64,000 bases of DNA from CAJXSN01 sp947492235 (GTDB lineage Bacteria > Pseudomonadota > Alphaproteobacteria > Sphingomonadales > Sphingomonadaceae). Location of the stretch: assembly GCF_042492175.1 (NCBI RefSeq), contig NZ_CP170453.1, positions 2,294,001 through 2,358,000 on the forward strand, written 5' to 3'. How positions within the stretch are numbered: position 1 is the first letter of the stretch; every line of letters starts with the position of its first letter. This document shows positions 17,937 through 25,654 of this stretch, in pieces. Both the position numbers and the translations under genes were made by a program. Under the pieces are notes generated by a model. The model made no database searches and was not told the origin of the DNA. It was given only the letters and a program-made list of their open reading frames with translations.

Positions 17937-18569
17937 TTATTGCGCCGCTTTACAGAAGCGCACAATCTTGTCGACGTCCTTTAGTCCGGGGGCCGTCTCT
18001 ACGCCGCTGGAAGTGTCCACCAGAGGTGCGCCCGTTGCGGCAATCGCTTCGACGACATTGTTGGGCGTCAGGCCGCCTGCCAGCCCCCAGCGCGTTGCCC
18101 CGCGATAGGCCCTCAGCAGCGACCAGTCGAAGGTCAGCCCCATCCCGCCGGGCAGCGCCGCCTCGTCCGGAGTTTTGGCATCGAACAGCAGCAGATCCGC
18201 CGCGCCGCTATACTGGCCTGCGCGCTCCACATCTTGCGCGGTTGCAACCGACAGCGCTTTCCACACCGGCACGCCGAAGCGGGCCTTCACCTGTGCGCAG
18301 CGCCCGGGCGTTTCCTTGCCATGCAATTGAACCGCATCGAGTTTCCCGGCAGCAATTGCCTCGCCGATGAACGCATCATCGGCATTCACGAACAATCCCA
18401 CCCGGCCAATCCGCGACCCGGCCCGTTCCGCCAAGGCAGATGCCTCCTCCATACCGACATTGCGCGGCGAAGGGGGGAAGAACACCAACCCGCAATAGTC
18501 CGCCCCACCGGTGATGCAGGCTTCCAGCGCTTCGGGCGTGGAAATCCCGCATATCTTTATCTCTGCCAT
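17937..18569 (-). CDS. trpF: Phosphoribosylanthranilate isomerase
   Basis: A 210-residue TIM-barrel enzyme of tryptophan synthesis. The start MAEIKICGIS carries the catalytic Cys, and FVNADD, QLHGKE, LLFDAK and GGLTPNNV are the usual barrel motifs. I chose the ATG at 18569 because the family begins at this point; it lies ten bases after the stop of the NDM-like beta-lactamase gene on the same strand. It is intact, unlike the truncated trpF found next to blaNDM in mobile elements. Confidence 0.96.
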   Translation of the reverse strand: MAEIKICGISTPEALEACITGGADYCGLVFFPPSPRNVGMEEASALAERAGSRIGRVGLFVNADDAFIGEAIAAGKLDAVQLHGKETPGRCAQVKARFGVPVWKALSVATAQDVERAGQYSGAADLLLFDAKTPDEAALPGGMGLTFDWSLLRAYRGATRWGLAGGLTPNNVVEAIAATGAPLVDTSSGVETAPGLKDVDKIVRFCKAAQ

Positions 18570-18579
18570 GGATGCGGGC

Positions 18580-19365
18580 CTACAGCTCTTCGGCCATCGC
18601 GATGGTGTGGGCAATCGCCTCGCGTCCCTGTGGCTGCGAATGGCTCATCGCGACCACATCGAAGCGCGGGAAGGCAGCATCGACATTGCGCGCCGACTGC
18701 GCATAGGCAGCGGTGTCGGCATCGGCCAGATTGCCCAGCGTTGCGTTGTCCGTGCCCTTGATCATGCAGCCGCCAAAGACGATCCCCGCGGTGGGCACGC
18801 CGACAACGATATTGTCCCGCGTATGCGCGCCGCCGGGATAGTAGATTGAGAGCGGAGTGAGCGTGATCGATTGCTCTCCCTGAACCCAGCCATTGTCTGC
18901 GAATTGCAGAACGTTGCGTGCCGGCTCGAACCCGTTGTCCGGCGCGTCTTCATTGGTGAGGGGATGCGCATAGGTCGCAATGTCCGCCTGATGGAGCGCG
19001 GCAATACCGCCCATCTTGTCCTTGTGCCCATGGGTGATCACCGCCGCGCGGATCGGCTTCTCCAGCACGCCATCCGCCCATGCGACGATCTGCGCGGTTT
19101 GCGAATCGGTCCACGCGGTGTCGATCAGCAATGTGTTGTCGAAATCGACCACCAGCAGCCCGTTGGACGGCACCGGCCCGATACCGGGTAGATCAAGATA
19201 GGTGGTGTGCTGCCACACACCCGGAGCAAGCTCGCGAAACGCAACATCGCCGAAACGGGTCACATCATCGCCGCGCTCCTGCACGGCGGTAGATTGGTGG
19301 ATTTCGCCCATCGGGATACAGGCGCTGACTGCCAGAGCTGCGAGTAGGCCGAGCGCCTGCCTCAC
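18580..19365 (-). CDS. Subclass B1 metallo-beta-lactamase, NDM-like lipoprotein
   Basis: A 261-residue precursor with a lipobox (AVSAC, Cys16), so probably a lipoprotein as NDM-1 is. All B1 zinc ligands are present: H112, H114 and D116 (THGHKDKMGG), H181 (GGAHTRDN), C200 (FGGCMIK) and H242 (MSHSQP), as are the substrate-binding K203 and N212. Long blocks match NDM-1 as I remember it (RFGDxxFRxLAPxVWQHT, DTAWTDxQTAQI, DKMGG, NLxDADT). It should hydrolyse beta-lactams in the periplasm. The start is a GTG overlapping the pyrF stop (GTGA), so it is translated as part of the pyrF-trp operon, with trpF ten bases downstream. No bleMBL gene is present. Confidence 0.93.
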   Translation of the reverse strand: MRQALGLLAALAVSACIPMGEIHQSTAVQERGDDVTRFGDVAFRELAPGVWQHTTYLDLPGIGPVPSNGLLVVDFDNTLLIDTAWTDSQTAQIVAWADGVLEKPIRAAVITHGHKDKMGGIAALHQADIATYAHPLTNEDAPDNGFEPARNVLQFADNGWVQGEQSITLTPLSIYYPGGAHTRDNIVVGVPTAGIVFGGCMIKGTDNATLGNLADADTAAYAQSARNVDAAFPRFDVVAMSHSQPQGREAIAHTIAMAEEL

Positions 19366-20036
19366 AGCGTGGCCTCAATATCGCGCGCGGCCTGCGCCGG
19401 ATCGTCAGCGCGGCTGATCGGGCGGCCGATGACGAGAACACTTGCGCCGTCATCGCGGGCCTTACGCGGAGTGACGACGCGCTTCTGGTCGCCCACGGCG
19501 GCACCAGCCGGGCGCAGGCCGGGGACGACGAAGAATCCCTTCTTCCACTGCTTGTGCACCGCGCCGACTTCCTGTCCGGAGCAGACAATCCCGTCGAGCC
19601 CCGATGCCTCCGCCAGTTCGGCCAGCCGCATCACATGATCGTGCGGTGTGCCTTTCACGCCTGTGCGTTCCAGATCGCGCTCGTCCATGCTGGTGAGCAT
19701 GGTGACGCCGACGACCTTGGTGCCGTCCGCCGCTGCCGCTTTGGCATCCTCCATCATCGCGCGCCCGCCGCTGGTGTGCACCGTGACGATAGCGGGCTCC
19801 AGCACATGGATCGCCTGCATCGCCCCAGCGACCGTGTTGGGGATATCGTGCAGTTTCAGGTCGAGAAAAATCGGCAAGCCCAGATGCGCAATCTCATGCA
19901 CGCCGTGCGCGCCGTGGGCGTAGAAGAATTCCATCCCCAGCTTCACCCCGCCGATATGCGCCTTGACCTTCTCCACCAGTGCCTTCGCTTGTTCGAGGCG
20001 GGGGAGGTCGAGCGCAAGGTAGACGGGGTTGCTCAT
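19362..20036 (-). CDS. pyrF: Orotidine 5'-phosphate decarboxylase
   Basis: A 224-residue TIM-barrel enzyme for the last step of UMP synthesis. The catalytic DxKxxD is D59, K61, D64 (FLDLKLHDIPNT), and the phosphate-binding VVPGLRPAG and VIGRPIS are present. Its stop overlaps the GTG start of the beta-lactamase gene by four bases. The lapA-like gene lies 10 bases upstream. Confidence 0.96.
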   Translation of the reverse strand: MSNPVYLALDLPRLEQAKALVEKVKAHIGGVKLGMEFFYAHGAHGVHEIAHLGLPIFLDLKLHDIPNTVAGAMQAIHVLEPAIVTVHTSGGRAMMEDAKAAAADGTKVVGVTMLTSMDERDLERTGVKGTPHDHVMRLAELAEASGLDGIVCSGQEVGAVHKQWKKGFFVVPGLRPAGAAVGDQKRVVTPRKARDDGASVLVIGRPISRADDPAQAARDIEATL

Positions 20037-20046
20037 ACAATGTGTC

Positions 20047-20400
20047 CTAGGATGGATCGGAAGTCAGTGGCCCGGCATCGGGTTCAGGTGCCTTGGGCGC
20101 AGGAGCCGTGGCTGTGGCCGCTGGTGCGGGTGTCGGTGTCGGCGTAGCAAGACGGCGCTGGCTTTCCGCTGCCGCTTCCAAGGAGGAAATGCGCCGCTTC
20201 GCCCGCCACTGCGCGCCGCGATGGACCAGCCACATAGGCAGCAGTCCCAGCAGGAACGACACGACGACCAGCGCCGGAACCTTGGTTTCCAAGACCAGAT
20301 TTTCCCAGATCGTTACCTCGACAGGCTGCCAGTTGAAGAACGAGAAGGCCAGCAAACCGGCAAGGATCAGGACCCACAAGAGTGTGCGGACGAGCTGCAT
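20047..20400 (-). CDS. LapA-like (DUF1049) inner membrane protein
   Basis: A 117-residue protein with two membrane helices (residues about 5-23 and 42-60) and the DUF1049/LapA signature FSFFNWQPVEVTIW between them, followed by a coiled-coil-like WRAKRRISSLEAAAE and a Pro/Ala/Thr-rich tail. E. coli LapA works with LapB in control of LPS synthesis; many homologues are uncharacterised. The ATG at 20400 is preferred since GGGAG lies nine bases before it. It is the first gene of the pyrF-bla-trp-accD-folC transcription unit. Confidence 0.85.
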   Translation of the reverse strand: MQLVRTLLWVLILAGLLAFSFFNWQPVEVTIWENLVLETKVPALVVVSFLLGLLPMWLVHRGAQWRAKRRISSLEAAAESQRRLATPTPTPAPAATATAPAPKAPEPDAGPLTSDPS

Positions 20401-20467
20401 CGACAAAGTCTCCCAAATATTCTCGCAATGCTAGGCGCAGGGCCGCAGGCCGTAAAGGGCTGGCAGA

Positions 20468-21778
20468 TTAGCCGAAAACGCGGGCGAAGATCGTGTCGAC
20501 ATGCTTGAAGTGGTAAGCGAGATCGAACTTTTCCTCGAGTTCCTCGTCCGACAGGGCTGCCGTCACTTCGTCGTCGGCTTTCAGCAGATCGAGCAGTGAT
20601 TGACGGCCATCGGATTCCCACACCTTCATCGCATTGCGCTGTACCAGACGATACGCATTGTCGCGCGTCACACCCGCCTGTGTCAGCGCCAGCATCACCC
20701 GCTGCGAGTGGATAAGGCCGCCCATTCGGTCCATGTTTGCCTGCATTCGCTCCGGGTAAACCAGCAGTTTGTCGATCACACCGGTCAGCCGCGCTAGGGC
20801 GAAGTCCAGCGTGATGGTCGCGTCGGGACCGATGAAGCGTTCAACCGACGAATGCGAAATATCCCGCTCGTGCCACAGCGCCACGTTCTCCAACGCGGGC
20901 ATAGCGTAGCCGCGGATCATCCGCGCCTGTCCAGTCAGGTTCTCGGTGAGGATCGGGTTGCGCTTGTGCGGCATCGCGCTCGAGCCCTTTTGACCCGGCG
21001 CAAAATACTCCTCGGCTTCCAGAACTTCGGTGCGCTGGAGATGGCGAATCTCGACAGCCACGCGCTCGATTGAACCGGCAATGACGGCGAGGGTGGAGAA
21101 GAACATCGCATGCCTGTCACGCGGGATCACCTGCGTGCTGACGGGCTCGGGCTCCAGACCCAGCTCTTGCGCGACATGCTCTTCCACTTGCGGATCGATA
21201 TTGGCGAAAGTGCCGACCGCGCCTGACACGGCGCAGGTCGCAATTTCGCGGCGCGCGGCCACCAGACGCTCGCGGTTGCGGGAAAACTCAGCATAGGCCT
21301 GCGCCAGTTTGAGGCCGAATGTCACCGGCTCAGCATGAATGCCGTGGCTGCGCCCGATGGTCGGGGTGTATTTATGCTCTTCGGCGCGCTTCTTGATCGC
21401 GGCCAGCAGCAGGTCGAGGTCTTCCAGCAAAATGTCCGCCGCGCGGGCCAACTGCACCGCCAGCGTGGTGTCGAGCACGTCCGAACTGGTCATGCCCTGA
21501 TGCATGAACCGCGCTTCCGGCCCCACCTGTTCCGCAACCCAATCGAGGAAGGCGATGACATCGTGCTTGAGGATGGCTTCCTTGGCGTCGATCGCCGCGA
21601 CATCGATTTTCGGATCGGTTGCCCACCAATCCCACAGCGCCTTGGCTGCGCTTTCCGGCACCACGCCGAGATCGGCCAGCTTCTGCGTCGCGTGCGCCTC
21701 GATCTCGAACCAGATGCGATACTTCGCCTCCGGCTCCCACAAAGCAGTCATGGCGGGACGGGCGTAACGAGGGACCAT
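20468..21778 (-). CDS. purB: Adenylosuccinate lyase
   Basis: A 436-residue member of the fumarase/aspartase superfamily that cleaves SAICAR and adenylosuccinate in purine synthesis. Signature GSSAMPHKRNP (near residue 263), the early TSSDVLDT and IGRSHGIHAEP are complete. The gene begins MVPRYARPAMTALW, the usual start of this subfamily. It precedes the lapA-pyrF operon by 67 bases and may be co-transcribed. Confidence 0.97.
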   Translation of the reverse strand: MVPRYARPAMTALWEPEAKYRIWFEIEAHATQKLADLGVVPESAAKALWDWWATDPKIDVAAIDAKEAILKHDVIAFLDWVAEQVGPEARFMHQGMTSSDVLDTTLAVQLARAADILLEDLDLLLAAIKKRAEEHKYTPTIGRSHGIHAEPVTFGLKLAQAYAEFSRNRERLVAARREIATCAVSGAVGTFANIDPQVEEHVAQELGLEPEPVSTQVIPRDRHAMFFSTLAVIAGSIERVAVEIRHLQRTEVLEAEEYFAPGQKGSSAMPHKRNPILTENLTGQARMIRGYAMPALENVALWHERDISHSSVERFIGPDATITLDFALARLTGVIDKLLVYPERMQANMDRMGGLIHSQRVMLALTQAGVTRDNAYRLVQRNAMKVWESDGRQSLLDLLKADDEVTAALSDEELEEKFDLAYHFKHVDTIFARVFG

Positions 21779-22022
21779 TGTCTTTTAACTCCGAAGAGGG
21801 GGGATTGCTGATTGCAGCGGCGGCTATCGGCCAGCCATTGCCTTGGCAAGACCGCAACCCGCAACGCTGACGATAAGACCGGGAACACGTGACCAATGCG
21901 ACCAGCGGCACGGGCGAATTCCCGCGTGCAATGGCTTCTCTATTTCAATCAATCAGATTTTACCCGTTGGAGGAGCGCGCGATTTTCTTTACGCCTGTGT
22001 GGAACGAGCTTTGGGGAACCCT

Positions 22023-24809
22023 GTGCACATTAGGAACGCTTTTCTTGCCAGCACCGTAATTGCGGTGCCTTTTACTGCAGCCAATGCAGGTGAAACCATT
22101 CTTTACCGCGAGCCTGCGGATTGGGTGCAGGCTGTGGATATTGCAGACTACACATCCTCGAGCGACACGGTTGTCATCCTCGATAAGCAGTCTCGTTTCG
22201 AGGACGGCGAGCGGCGGAATTATGTCGACGTTGCGCTCAGGATGGAAAACCCCGAAGCGCTGACTCAGTTCGGGACAGTTAACGTGCAATGGCTGCCGGA
22301 AAAAGGCGATCTGGTCGTGCACCGCGTGGACATTGTCCGAGGCGGCACAGTCATCAATGTGCTGGAGGACGAGACCCTCTTTCAGGTCCTGCGGCGCGAA
22401 GCACAGTTGGAGAAGCGCACGCTGGACGGGGTTCTGACGGCGTCGGCAGTAATTCCCGGCCTTCAGGTGGGCGATATCCTTCGCTACTCGATTACCACCA
22501 GTTCGCGCGATGGGGCGCTCGATGGGAATATCCAGCATTATGACGGCATCCAGCAGGAACCGCTGGAGATCGGCTTTGGCCGGGCCTTGCTTTCGTGGCC
22601 GGTGGATGAGGGGCTGTCTTACCGGACCGGGCCCGATTTCAGCGCTGTGGATGTCCCGCTTGAAACGCGGGGCGGCTATCACTGGCTGGATATTTCCATG
22701 CCGATTGCAAAAATGCCGGACCGGCCCAAGGACGCGCCTATGCGCTTTCGCCGGGGTCCCTATGTGCAGGTCACCTCGTTTGACGACTGGCAGGATGTTT
22801 CGCGTTTGCTTGCCCCGCATTTCCAGCTTCAGGGACAGATTGCGGATGGCAGCGAACTGGCGACCAAGATTGCTGAAATTGCAGCGGCGACCACCGATGA
22901 GCTGGAACGCGCCTCGCTCGCTCTGCGTTTCGTGCAGGACGAGATTGGCTATCTCGCCAATGGCCTCAACAATGGCAATTATCTGCCGCAATCCCCGCAG
23001 GAAACGTGGGATGCGCGATATGGGGACTGCAAGGCCAAGTCCTACCTCCTCGCGGTGGTGCTTGGCGAGCTGGGTATCCCGGCTGAGACAGTTCTGGTGC
23101 ACAGCGAGCGCGGAGACCTTGTGGCTGACAGCCTGCCGATGCTGGGAGTCTTCGATCATATGATCGTGAAAACTCAGATCGATGGCCGCGATTACTGGCT
23201 GGATGGCACCAGCAGAGGCGGCCGGATCGACACAATGGACGAAGTGCCCGCATTCTATTTCGGTCTGCCGGTTACCGACGCGGGTTCCGACCTTGAAGAA
23301 ATCACGCAGCGTTTTCAGCAGACGCCGGACCGGATCCTGAACGTCACTTACGACCTCACCGCCGGCCTCGACATGCCGGTGCTGTATACTGCCGAAGTCA
23401 AAGGGCGGGGGTCGCTGGGCGCTTTGCTACGGCCTCAGGCGGACGAGACCGATGACGAGGCACTCCGCAAATTTGCTGGCGACTGGCTCGAGAATATCGT
23501 CGGCGAGGCGGACATTTACGGCGTGGAAGTGACCTATGACAATGAGCAGGGCGTTGGCACCATGCGGGCCAGCGGCATCATGGAGCCGCAATTCGAGTTC
23601 GGCCGCGATCGCGGCAAATGGGAACTGGCTCTGCCGTCTACCAATCTTAAACTCAATGCCGACCGCGCACGGGCAGAATGGCGCGATATTCCCGTGCGGT
23701 TTGGCGGACCGTCTTTCTATATCGAGAATTTCGAGGCGACGTTGCCCGACGAGGCCGGCGAAATCACCATTCGCGGAGAGCTGGAGAGCGAAGTAACCGC
23801 GGGCGGAATCCGCGCAGCGCGCACCGGCTCATATACAGGAACCCGCATTGCGCTGACCGACTCCCTCAACACCATCCCGGCCGTCCTGCCGAGCGATTCC
23901 CTGTCCGACGCGAGGCGTTCCGTTCGTCGATATTCCAGCGCCGACCCTGTCATCCGCGTGAGCAAGGCGAAGCGCGCATGGGATTTCAGCGATGCGCAGT
24001 TGCGCGACCGCATGGCATCGGTCATCGCTGCTTTCGACCGCATCGTGGCCGAGCAACCCGATGAAGGTTATCCGCTGAGCGCGCGGGCCTATTATCGCAC
24101 CGAAGCCCGCGACTTTTCCGGGGCTTTGATCGATTACGATGCAGCTATCGCGATGGAGGCAACGCCGGGGCTATACGCTTCGCGGGCCTGGGCCCATACG
24201 ATGGCGGGCAATTATGAGGCGGCGATTACCGATGCGCGTGAGGCCTTCGATGCGCGCGGAACCATCGGTGATCGAACCCGCCTGTCCGACCTTCTGGCCC
24301 GCACCGGCAGAACCGAGGAAGCGCTCGATTTGCTCGACCCCGACGAGTTTTCCGGCGATGACCGTCGGTCCATAATTTATGAGCGCATGCTGGTTCTCGC
24401 TGAAGTCGGACGCGATGAGGAGGGATTTGAATGGGCAGACGAGCTTGTCCTCGATCAGCCGGACGAAAGCGGAGCGTGGAACAACAAGTGCTGGTTCATG
24501 GCTCTTGCCGACCACCGGATCGATCAGGCCGCCGAGGTGTGCGACGAGGCGGTGGACCTGGGTGATTATTCTGCGAGCACGCTGGATAGCCGGGCTTTCG
24601 CGCATTTTCGCGCTGGCAATCTGGAGGAAGCAGAAAACGATCTGCTGGCCGCGCTTCGGCGCAATCCCGGCATGTCGGGTAGCACCTATCTGCTAGGCAT
24701 CATCCGGCGTGAAACGGGCAGTCGCCGCGAAGGGCAGGAACTTATCAGGAAAGCCCAGCGCATCTGGCCGGATGTGATCCCGTATTATAGGCGCTTCGGG
24801 ATCGAGTAG
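22023..24809 (+). CDS. DUF3857 / transglutaminase-like / TPR secreted protein
   Basis: About 928 residues. A signal peptide (MHIRNAFLASTVIAVPFTAANA) is followed by a DUF3857 domain (about 40-250), a transglutaminase-like cysteine-protease-fold domain with Cys336 (ARYGDCKAKSY), His379 (GVFDHMIV) and Asp394 (YWLDGT), a beta-rich segment, and tetratricopeptide-like repeats from about residue 640 to the end. The catalytic triad looks intact. Substrate is unknown; such proteins are exported and thought to act on peptides or cell-envelope partners. I chose the GTG at 22023 since it gives a clean signal peptide; the frame is open upstream to 21843. Monocistronic, divergent from purB. Confidence 0.82.
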   Translation: MHIRNAFLASTVIAVPFTAANAGETILYREPADWVQAVDIADYTSSSDTVVILDKQSRFEDGERRNYVDVALRMENPEALTQFGTVNVQWLPEKGDLVVHRVDIVRGGTVINVLEDETLFQVLRREAQLEKRTLDGVLTASAVIPGLQVGDILRYSITTSSRDGALDGNIQHYDGIQQEPLEIGFGRALLSWPVDEGLSYRTGPDFSAVDVPLETRGGYHWLDISMPIAKMPDRPKDAPMRFRRGPYVQVTSFDDWQDVSRLLAPHFQLQGQIADGSELATKIAEIAAATTDELERASLALRFVQDEIGYLANGLNNGNYLPQSPQETWDARYGDCKAKSYLLAVVLGELGIPAETVLVHSERGDLVADSLPMLGVFDHMIVKTQIDGRDYWLDGTSRGGRIDTMDEVPAFYFGLPVTDAGSDLEEITQRFQQTPDRILNVTYDLTAGLDMPVLYTAEVKGRGSLGALLRPQADETDDEALRKFAGDWLENIVGEADIYGVEVTYDNEQGVGTMRASGIMEPQFEFGRDRGKWELALPSTNLKLNADRARAEWRDIPVRFGGPSFYIENFEATLPDEAGEITIRGELESEVTAGGIRAARTGSYTGTRIALTDSLNTIPAVLPSDSLSDARRSVRRYSSADPVIRVSKAKRAWDFSDAQLRDRMASVIAAFDRIVAEQPDEGYPLSARAYYRTEARDFSGALIDYDAAIAMEATPGLYASRAWAHTMAGNYEAAITDAREAFDARGTIGDRTRLSDLLARTGRTEEALDLLDPDEFSGDDRRSIIYERMLVLAEVGRDEEGFEWADELVLDQPDESGAWNNKCWFMALADHRIDQAAEVCDEAVDLGDYSASTLDSRAFAHFRAGNLEEAENDLLAALRRNPGMSGSTYLLGIIRRETGSRREGQELIRKAQRIWPDVIPYYRRFGIE

Positions 24810-24843
24810 AGCCTCAGCGCGCTCTTTGCAGACAAGGCGACCC

Positions 24844-25563
24844 TTAGATCAGCCCCTTCGCACGCAGGCTGGTGTGGCCCTCCCGCCCCACGATGACGTG
24901 ATCGTGAACGGTAATGCCGAGCAGGCGGCCTGCCTCGGCAATGCGCTGTGTAATTTGAATATCGGCGCGGCTGGGCTCCGGGTTGCCGCTGGGGTGATTG
25001 TGCACGAGGATCAGCGCAGTTGAGCCAAGGTCGAGGCCTTGCCGGATCACTTCGCGCGGATGGATTGCGGCTTCGTCGATCGAGCCGTCGCCCACATGAT
25101 GATCGCGGATCAGACGGTTGCGGGTATCGAGATAGAGCACGCGCACGCGCTCCACGGTCAGGTTCGCCATATCGATGGACAGGTAGTCGAGCAGCGCCTG
25201 CCAGCTGCCCAGAACAGGCTGTTTCTGCACCTTGCTCCGGGCCATCCGGCGGGCCGCTAATGCCGTGGCTTTCAGCGTCGCGGCGCTGGTCTCGCCCATA
25301 CCCTTCACCCCGGCCAAAGCTCCGGGGTCCGCATCCAGCACCGCGCCCAGCGATCCGAACCGGTCGAGCAAGCGTTTGGCCAGAGCCTTGGTATCGCCCT
25401 GCCGGAAAGCGCCGAACAGCAGATATTCAAGCACTTCGTAATCGGCCAGCGCTTCCGCTCCGCCGGTCAGCAACCGGTCGCGCAGGCGCTGGCGATGGCC
25501 CGTGCCGCCATGGGCAGGGCGCTTCTTGGCCAACCCTCGTGAAGTCTCGTCAGCTTGCGGCAA
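24844..25563 (-). CDS. radC: RadC family JAB1/MPN-domain protein
   Basis: About 239 residues: an N-terminal helix-hairpin-helix-like region (DYEVLEYLLFGAF...GVKGMGETSAATL) and a C-terminal JAMM metalloprotease-fold domain with HNHPSGNPEPSRAD. The role of RadC is unsettled despite its name; it was once linked to DNA repair. The start is not obvious: no ATG opens the frame near the homology, and I chose the TTG at 25563, which follows GGGGA; another TTG lies about 30 bases further in. It is divergent from ydbH with about 90 bases between them. Confidence 0.88.
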   Translation of the reverse strand: MPQADETSRGLAKKRPAHGGTGHRQRLRDRLLTGGAEALADYEVLEYLLFGAFRQGDTKALAKRLLDRFGSLGAVLDADPGALAGVKGMGETSAATLKATALAARRMARSKVQKQPVLGSWQALLDYLSIDMANLTVERVRVLYLDTRNRLIRDHHVGDGSIDEAAIHPREVIRQGLDLGSTALILVHNHPSGNPEPSRADIQITQRIAEAGRLLGITVHDHVIVGREGHTSLRAKGLI

Positions 25564-25654
25564 TTCTTTCCCCGCTATGGGCCCCGCTAAAGCGAGGTGG
25601 CGCGATCGATTGGCAGCATTGCCTTTGCCATGCGCTGCGCGCAAGTGGAGGCTG

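Noticed and set aside
11212..19365. AmpG and the beta-lactamase as one induction system
   Set aside because: AmpG-dependent induction is known for AmpC-type enzymes with AmpR; the enzyme here is class B1, is coupled to pyrF and has no AmpR-like regulator nearby.
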